Below, piece after piece: positions 56,435 through 64,000 of a stretch of 64,000 nt of DNA. Position 1 is the stretch's first letter. Every line of letters begins with the position of its first letter. A program made the translations under genes and the position numbers. The notes below the pieces were generated by a model that had not been told where the DNA came from, did not search any database, and saw only the letters and a program-made list of their open reading frames with translations. This stretch comes from Prototheca cutis (Eukaryota; Chlorophyta; Trebouxiophyceae; Chlorellales; Chlorellaceae): positions 536,695 to 600,694 of the forward strand of contig BCIH01000008.1 in assembly GCA_002897115.2 (NCBI GenBank), given 5' to 3'.

Positions 56435-59400
56435 ATGGGTGGCATTAAGAACCGGGATGCCAAGAAGGCAGCAGCCAAAGTGTTCAGGTGCGAGAGGAGG
56501 TTGATCTGGCCAAGCAGGACCACCCTGCGTGTGCCTGTCCCTCGCCATCGAGTGCATCAATCTCTGTGATAAACTCCCGATCATGTCGCTTGGGTATCTG
56601 ACCACCGGCGAGGACTCCATCTCGGCACCGCAGTTCCGGAGGCGGTGGAGGGAGCAAGGGACCGGCCGTGGTAGACAAACGCGGCCAGGAGATCAAGTGC
56701 CCCCACTGCGACAAGGTCTACAAACAGACCAGCAGGCTTCAAGACCACATAAAGAAGCAGCATGCTCCTCCGGCTCCAGCCGAAGATCAGAATGCTGGCG
56801 CAGTGGCCGCCGCCAGCACCGCCGGCAAGCCCCCGCTGCCGTCTGCTGCACCAGCTGCTCCCCCCAAGCCCAGCGCCCCGCTGATGGATGTGGGCAGCAA
56901 GGGCGGGTACTACTCTGGCAAGTCTCCCAAGCTGCTCTTGCACGAGTGGTGCCTGAAGCAAAAGCTTCCCAAGCCCCGGTACAAGGCCGTCCCCGCTGCG
57001 GCAGAGGGCCGCTGGCGCTGCCGCATTGTCCTCCCTGCAGTCAAGACTGGTGATGCCGATGCTATCTTGTTCCTGCTCGAGGCTGATGCCGCGCCGGATG
57101 CCGACGAGGCCGCGCAAAGGGCCGCGGTGCTGGGCTTGCACAAACTGGCAGGAGACCGGTCGCTGGACACAGTACTGCCTACGCAGTACCGCGAGCTCTG
57201 GCGCGCGCAGGGCGTCCGAGCGGAGGAGAGCCGGCGCCGGGCCGCGGAAGCCGAGGCACGGAAAGAGCGCGTGGCGAGTAGGGCCAAGGCTGCCGCCGCC
57301 CGTGGGGCACGGGCCAAACAGTCGGCCGTGGTTATGACGGACCAGCACCGGCAGCACATTGCTGATTTGTTGGCTGGGTTTAGGCTCGATGGAAATGGCG
57401 GAGGAGGCGGTGTGACTGGAGATCAAAGTACTGGTTTGGACAAGGGGCAGCTCAGCGCACTGGGGTTTGCAGAAACCCATCTCAACGAGGCGTTCGCAGC
57501 GGTGGGGCCGCCGGCGACTACCGGTATGATTCTCGACTGGCTGGTGCTCAACGTGCCAGAGGAGGAATTGCCGGTACGGTTTGCGCCGGGCGTTGCTGGA
57601 AAGGCCGCACAGGTACTGCTGCCGGGCAAGGTGCTGGGGTCTGGTGCAGCATCTGATGCAAGTTCTGGCGGGCGGCGCTCCCGAGTGGAGTCGTACGCCA
57701 GCCTGGCATCATCCGCAGGTGGGGCCGAATGGCAGGAAGGCGCGCTGGAGGACCCGGCGGTCCGTGAACTGGCGAGCTGCGGCTATCCCGTAGAAGATGC
57801 CATGCGCGCACTCGAAGCCTCGGGCGGCAACCTCCTCCCGGCCCACCAGGCGCTGTTCGACCGGCTGGTGGCTGGTGGGGAGGAGGGCAACGGCGGTGCG
57901 GCTGTGGACACCGACAACGCTTCAAGCCATGGAGCAGACTCAATGACCACGGTGTGGGGCGAAGAATGCGCGGCGCTGGAATCCATCTTTGGCGAGGAGG
58001 CGCATGTAGGCAGTGACGGACAGGTGTCCATGTCTGTGTCGGCAGCGGTGCCAGACGGCACAGCGGCGGCTGACGACAGCAGCGGGGGAAATCAACAGCA
58101 TCGCCTCGAGGTCCAGTTGCGGTTCTGGTCACGGGACGTTGGATCAAGACAGTATCCTGAGTGTTCTCCATACATCGCGACAACATCTCAAGGTCTGGAT
58201 GGAGAAGTGCTGCTGGCGCTGACGCGAGGGCTAGCGACGCAGGCCTCCACCTTGCAAGGCCAGCCCATGCTGTTTGAGCTGGTTTCGAGCGTGGGAGTCG
58301 AACTACAAAGGGCCTTTGAGGCCGTGGCGGCCCAACAGGCGGCCGCCGAGGAGGAGGCACAGCGCCCGGCGCTGGCGCCTAGCCTGTCCGACAGCAAGCT
58401 GGCAGCATTGGAAAGCGCGGCGCACGACGCTCAAGCTGCTTCACGCAAGTCGAGAAAGGCCAGACGTAAGATCACTGGCCCGTCGGCCGCCGCAACAGCC
58501 GCGGAAAGCGCACGCCTGGTCGAGGAGGCCGAGCGCTGGCGCACCGCGCCGGAGTTGGAGTCCATCCGCGCCACGCGGCGGGGGCTTCCAGCAGCAGCCA
58601 AACGAAATGAAGTCCTCGCAGCGCTGGCCCGTTCACGAGTCCTGGTGGTGGAGGGTGCGACGGGATGCGGCAAGTCGACGCAGGTGCCGCAGTTTCTGCT
58701 GGAAGACGCGATCAAGGCCGGCAGGGGCGGCGCGGCGGGGCTCATCTGCACGCAGCCCCGCCGCATCTCCGCCACGGGCCTGGCCACGCGGGTGGCCGAG
58801 GAGCGAGGCGAGAAGGTCGGGCAAACCGTGGGCTATGCGGTGCGCCTCGACTCCAAGCAGTCGGAACGCACCCGCCTCCTCTTCTGCACCACCGGTAAGA
58901 ATGCGTGGTGGTCTGTGGGAGTGCAGTCGTGACGGCCTGGCTGTGGACTGACGGTGCTTGCTGGAGGACCTATCGGTCCGGAAAGGCAGGGTGCTGCTGC
59001 TGGATGCATGCTGCTGACGAGCACGCAGCCCTAGGGCACGCCTGCCTGTCTGCTGCCCATCCACTGATGCCTGCCTCAACGGCTCGACCCCCAAACAGGT
59101 GTGCTGCTACGCCGACTGTTGAATGATCCATCCCTGGAGGGCACCACCCACGTGATCCTGGACGAAGTTCACGAACGAAGTCTAGAATCGGATCTTTTGC
59201 TGCTCCTGCTCAAGCGACTTTTGGTGTCGGGTGCGCGGCGGTTGCCTTTGGGCATGAGAAGCTGGGGTGGTTTCTTCCCTGAGACCAGAGGCATGGGGGG
59301 CTATGTTGCTGCATGGCTGGATGCAGCAATAGCTGTGTCTGCCATTGTTTGTTGCTGGGACATGCACAATCATCTCCTGGCCCACACCAGGAAGGAGCCA

Positions 59401-62187
59401 GATACGTACTAGCATGCCGATGCAGCGCAGCCAAGGCCGATCCCACGCCTCAGCGCGTCCCCAGCGCCCTGCACATGCAGGTCGAAATCCGGCACTCAAA
59501 GTCGTGCTGATGTCAGCAACAGCAGAAGCTGATCTGTTTGCGGGGTACTTTGATCGTGACCTTGGAAAATCCTCGACCGCGCGCGTGGCCATCCCGGGGT
59601 TCACGCACCCCGTCACAGGTGGACATCGCCCTGCTGGTGTATGGGCGTGTCATGCATGCCTGTCATGCACTCCTGCACCTGCGGCTGCACAGTTCACTAC
59701 CAGTGCCAGCCTGGAACAACCCCCACTTTCCTGCTTTCCAGAGTATTATCTGGAGGATGTGCTGGAGGTGACGGGATTTGCGGTTGGCAAGAATTCCAAA
59801 TGGTCCAGGCCCGATGCTGCCAAGCTCCCCGCCCCCACGCCACTCAAGGGCTACTCGGCAACGACGGCTCAGAGCCTGGCCAACATCGAGGATGCTCAGA
59901 TCAACTACGATCTCGTAGTCAGGGTGGTGGAACACGTTGCCAGCAAGGAACTGGCGAGTGCGCCAGCAAATGCCCGTGGCGTCCTGGTGTTTGCCACGGG
60001 AGCTGAAGAAATCGACCGCCTGGTCCGGCTCCTGCGCCAGTCGCCCACGCCCCTGCACCCCCTGCCCCTGCACGGCGGTCTCTCCCCAGAGCAGCAGTCG
60101 GCCGTCTTCCGCCGAGGCCCCAAGGGTGGGTGTGCCTGCGGAGGTTTTCCTGGTGTGGTCGGTGTTAGGGGAGCTGGCCAGCACTCAAATCCCCAACTCT
60201 CATAGACATAGGCACTCACACTCCCATGAAGGCGGTTTCTTCCGTTCTTTTCCCTGCCCACACTCTCCATCCGCCCGCCCATGCAACCACACAGACTTGA
60301 TCAAGGTTGTGGTGGCGACAAATGTGGCTGAGACATCCATCACGATTGATGATGTCGTGTGCGTCGTCGATACTGGACGGGTCAAGGAGATGAGCTTTGA
60401 CCCCGACGAGGGCTTGGACAGGCTGCGAGAAACCTGGGCCAGTCAAGCTGCCTGCACCCAGCGCCGCGGCCGTGCCGGCCGCGTGCGGCCGGGTACCTGC
60501 TGGCGTCTGTTCAGCAGGCAGCGATGGGCGTCACTCGACAAGAACACCGTCCCGGAGATCCACCGCGTCTCGCTGCCGGTGCGTGCGCGCACACGCACGC
60601 GCGTGTGTTAAGGGTTGCTGGAAGACTGGTTGCCGGCCCGCGTGGTGGCTTCAGTAGAGTACTCGTCACCTTTAGACTGCCCCCGCTTGCTTGCTCTGCC
60701 GACCCCACTTCACCCTACAGCACTTCCCCACACCGGCTGCCACACCCTCCACAGGGATTTGTGCTGGATCTGAAGGGAATTCTGGGGTCGGCAACCGATG
60801 TGCGGGCTGTGGCACAGGAGATGCTGACCCATCCCCGCCACCAGTCCTTGGAGAGCGGTGCGTCTGTGTGTGGGTGTCGCGGTTGCGGCCGGTGTGGGTG
60901 CGTATTCTGTGTGTGTCGTGGGAGCCCTGATCATCACAGTGGACAGGGTGTGGCACGGGCGGTGACCCATTCCTTGGCCACCCGTTCTGTGCGTCCTCTG
61001 CCAAAAAAGACCCTGTGCCCCTGGCTGAAATCATATCATATCCAACCACCGCACAAACGACGAACGATGCAGCAATCCGGTTCCTGCTTGATATCGGTGC
61101 GCTCGAGCGAGGTGGAGGGGACATGTCGGACACTGCTGCAATGGATGAACCAACAGCTTCCAAGGCCTGCGAATCGCTAACCCCGCTGGGCCGGCACCTG
61201 ACTGCCATGCCTTGCCCTCCAGCCGTGGGCAAACTGCTCATCTTTGGCGCCCTGCTGCGGTGCCTGGACCCGGTGTTGACCATCGCGGCAGCCCAGGCCG
61301 AGGGGCGTCCCCTGTTCCTGTCCCCGCCGGCAGCACGAGGCGAAGCTGACCAGGCGCGGCGGCGGCTGACTGCCGGCGTCGCAGCGTCGCAGTCAGACCA
61401 CATGAATGTCATCGCGGCGTACAATGCCTGGTCAGCATCATCCGATAGAACCACGTTTGCCCGGGACAATTTCCTGTCGGTTCCCGGGATGGAGGCGGTG
61501 CGCACGGGGAGGCTGCAATTTGTGCGTGTGCTGGTGTCATTAGGGTTCGTTGACGGGTCTTACATCGACCAGATGACCGACAGCCGCCGCAGTCGCCGCG
61601 GCGATGCCGGCGACACAACTATCCAGCAACAGCAATGGCGGCACCCGGCAGACATGGCGTCGGCATCGGCCCGCGTTGTCAAAGCCGCATTAGCAGCGGG
61701 GCTGTATCCCAACCTGCTGCGTGTGCAGGCGCCGCCGCCAAAGTACCAAAAGGTGCACGGTGGGACTGTGGAGATCGACGCCGACCCCGCAGCGTTCCGG
61801 TTCTTCGACCGTACCCGGGGCCGCGTGGTGCTGCACCCTTCTTCCTCCAACGCCGGCCGAGGCAAGTTTTCATCCGGTTGGCTGGTGTACTCAACCATCG
61901 CCCGCACGAGCCGCGTGTTTGTGAGGGACACCAGCGCCGTGTCGCCCTACGCGCTGCTCCTGTTTGCGGGGGACTTGCACGTCGACCACCTCGCGGGCAC
62001 CGTCACCGCCGGCGGCTGGGCGCACTTTGCATGCCCCGCCCGCATTGCAGTGCTCGTCCGTGACCTCCGGGCAGCCGTTGCCGCCACGCTGCAGCAGCGG
62101 ATTCAAGACCCCACCACGGACCGAAGCGCCGAAGACGACGCCCTCGTCAGGGCCATGCATTCCCTGCTTGCCAGCGATGGCATGTGA
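56435..62187 (+). CDS. DExH-box RNA helicase (DHX57/DHX29-like) with C2H2 finger, UBA and RWD domains
   Basis: Exon 1 (56435-56487) encodes [17 protein letters not shown]. Exon 2 (56634-58894) carries, in order: the C2H2 finger [20 protein letters not shown]; a dsRBD-like block, [21 protein letters not shown]-like helices ([20 protein letters not shown]); an RWD domain ([19 protein letters not shown]); and helicase motif [15 protein letters not shown]. Later exons have [16 protein letters not shown] (II), [16 protein letters not shown] (III), [14 protein letters not shown] (IV), [14 protein letters not shown] (V) and [12 protein letters not shown] (VI). Winged-helix, ratchet and OB-fold domains end at 62187. 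DEVH rather than DEIH fits DHX29/DHX57. These helicases unwind structured RNA, and DHX29 acts in translation initiation. Intron 2 (58895-59098) interrupts the helicase core. Confidence 0.92.
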
Positions 62188-64000
62188 GGGGACACTGTCA
62201 AAAAAGGGGGTGGCCGCATGGATCTGATCTCATGTCGCCACTCGTGGCATCGACTGGACAAAGGATGATGTACGGAGGGCCGCCCATTCCAGGCAGTTTT
62301 GGCGACGAAACATGATTGTTGTCCTGACGTGTCTAAAGCCCCATGGCGAGTGCTTGCTCTGTCACTTTTCCAATACCACACCACATCCCTTTTAATTGGC
62401 TCCCCTTATTCCCCTACCCACAACAGTGATTCACATGAACCCAGCTGCAAGGGCAAACCGCGTTACACCCTTGGACGTCTGTCTGCACCAGAGGAGAGCA
62501 GCAAGGCAGCATGCACGAGGAAACTGGAGCCTGAACAACACGGTTCCTATTCCTTTTGTTTTTTCTGCAAATACGAAGATACTGGGACATGTCCAGCATG
62601 GACGATAGCCATGTGCCGTGCAGCGGCAGCCAACAAGGGTGATGGCACGCGTGTGTATGTGTGGGGGAGGGTGCTTGCGGGCACCCTACATCCACGTGCC
62701 AAAGAGCGGCAGGGGAGCCGGCGCGGGCTGGCCTGGTGGGCAAAAGGCCAGCCGGCGGTGTGAGAGGGAGAGCGGATGGTATCATGCCAAGCTGGGCGAG
62801 CGTTGTTGTGCATGTGAGGTAAACAGGTCGAGCCCAAGGGACCAGAGGGACAGGGAAGGCCCCTCAACGGGCAGCGGGAAGCATATGACGACCGGGCGGG
62901 GTTTCAGCCCGGCCGACTGAACAGCAGGAGGCGACGTGCCTCGGACGCAGCGGAAAGTGCCAGAGGTGAAGAGGGAAACAAAGTGCCCTGGGCCAGCACC
63001 TCACGCCCGCTTCGCCTCTGGCAATCCCAGACGTAAGTCCGCCAAGCAAGCAAAACAGAGGCAAAGCCTCTTCGAGAAGAAGGGGGGGGGTTTGGCCCGA
63101 CCTGACAGCCGGCAGCCTGCTCCGGGTGTGGCTGACCGGCTGCCGACTGGCAGGGTTTCCTGAGTGCAAAGCGGACTGAGCAGGCGGGACGGACCCGGAA
63201 CGAGGGCGGCGATCCCTTGCACTCGAAAATGTGCCGTACCAGCACGTGCACAGGGACCCGCAGCAGTGCACCCCGCTGCACGCCAACAAGCTTGTTGGCA
63301 CACGCGAGGAGAGATTTTGGGTGGAGAAGCGTGGGATAGACAAGGTAGGCAGAATAGGATAAAGGTGGACTAGGCCTGCGCACGCTTTTGTGTGACGCCG
63401 GCGCGATTGAAAGATTGCCCGGGCAAACGTGAGGAACAACGACGCATGTTCAAAGCTCCATACGCCGTCACCAAGGGCAGCGCTGTTGCAAGTGGAGCCT
63501 GCGAAAGAGAAAGAAAGAAAGAGCAGCGGCACATGTCCAGGCTTGACGATAGAGCAGGCCGGCCATGGCCGCGGCCGTGGCTCGCGGCACCACCACAGGC
63601 AGGAGCCAGAAAGGGGCCGGAGCGCACGGACAGAGGTGCGGCTCCGGCAAAAGGGATTGATGGATGAGTGCTGCCATGCCAGCCTGACACGGTCGAGCAC
63701 AGCTGTGCCGGGAGGAGGCCGGAGCAGCATAAACTGGCAGTGCAGCTTTTGTCGACAGGTTGCTTTTTGTGTGCACGTGTGGGAAAGGGGTTCACGGGAA
63801 AAAGATGGGGAGAGGCGGAATGCAACTGCATGCCACGCCGGTGGGCACCGGCGGCGAACCCGCAGTCAGCCCGGGCCCGACGCGGGTCAAGCACACTGGG
63901 CCTGCTGCACAGTGGAGCAGGCCATGAGTTAGGGCCAGCTCCACTGTGCATGAGACTACTTGAGGCCGCTCGGTCGGGGGGGGGGGGGGGGGGGGGGGGG
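62188..64000. other. Terminal 1.8 kb without a recognised gene
   Basis: Several long open frames run on both strands, but none shows a motif or plausible codon pattern. The DNA is purine-rich on the + strand at 62850-63700, with short repeats of GGCCGG, GAAAGAAAGAAAG and AGCAGG. No telomeric TTTAGGG array, tRNA or transposase was seen. It ends in a G run. Confidence 0.4.
63976..64000. repeat. Terminal poly(G) run at window end
   Basis: The last 25 bases are all G and continue to the window edge. It may be the start of another long poly(C/G) tract, or a sequence-gap artefact. Confidence 0.8.

Noticed and set aside
62864..63730. 288-codon minus-strand frame at the right end
   Set aside because: Ser/Arg/Leu-rich with no domain, and the opposite strand is open too. 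This is expected in GC-rich DNA.

Overview
This window looks like nuclear DNA from a compact, GC-rich green alga, most likely of the Trebouxiophyceae (Chlorella/Auxenochlorella/Prototheca type). Almost every recognisable gene is broken by short GT-AG introns with GTGAGN-like donors and pyrimidine-poor, GCAG-like acceptors. The proteins are eukaryotic and plant-like: plastid SufD, class II CPD photolyase, plant-style bZIP, APC13/BONSAI, DExH helicase, PABP, SRP72, SEC63 and CK2 alpha. Two candidate poly(A) signals are the algal TGTAA. No gene specific to photosynthesis is present, so photosynthetic and colourless relatives cannot be told apart. The lineage call is inference.

Layout from left to right: Nudix/DUF4743 hydrolase (-), small membrane protein (+), truncated Sec63-like J protein (-), LYAR-type zinc-finger protein (-), p23 co-chaperone (+), lipoate-protein ligase (-), poly(A)-binding protein (+), full-length SEC63 (-), prefoldin 6 (+), SRP72 (-), SAC3/LENG8 family protein (+), the tiny APC13 gene (-), CAF1 deadenylase (-), class II photolyase (-), bZIP factor (+), CK2 alpha (-), an unresolved 2 kb stretch, a PNUTS-like protein with CXXC-type and CCCH fingers (+), DPH7 (-), plastid SufD (+), NFS1 cysteine desulfurase (-), an unresolved 1.8 kb stretch, a Tim44-like protein (-), an acidic DFGDF-motif protein (+), a DHX57/DHX29-like RNA helicase (+), and 1.8 kb with no recognised gene. 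Neighbours mostly alternate strands, giving many divergent pairs only 200-700 bp apart and convergent pairs that nearly touch.

The genes are mostly unlinked housekeeping functions, but some themes recur. Entry into the ER is represented by SEC63, SRP72 and the truncated Sec63 paralogue. mRNA fate is represented by PABP, CAF1, the SAC3-family protein, the PNUTS-like protein and the helicase. Iron-sulfur assembly is represented by the convergent SufD/NFS1 pair, one plastid and one probably mitochondrial. Protein folding is represented by p23 and prefoldin 6.

The most unusual items are the Sec63 paralogue that ends right after its third membrane segment, the CXXC + TFIIS-N + RVxF + CCCH protein, two very long pure C tracts (99 and 95 nt), a GC-AG intron, and the 70-residue APC13 gene. 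Gene spans run from start to stop codon including introns. Exon edges are given only where I could place them by eye.
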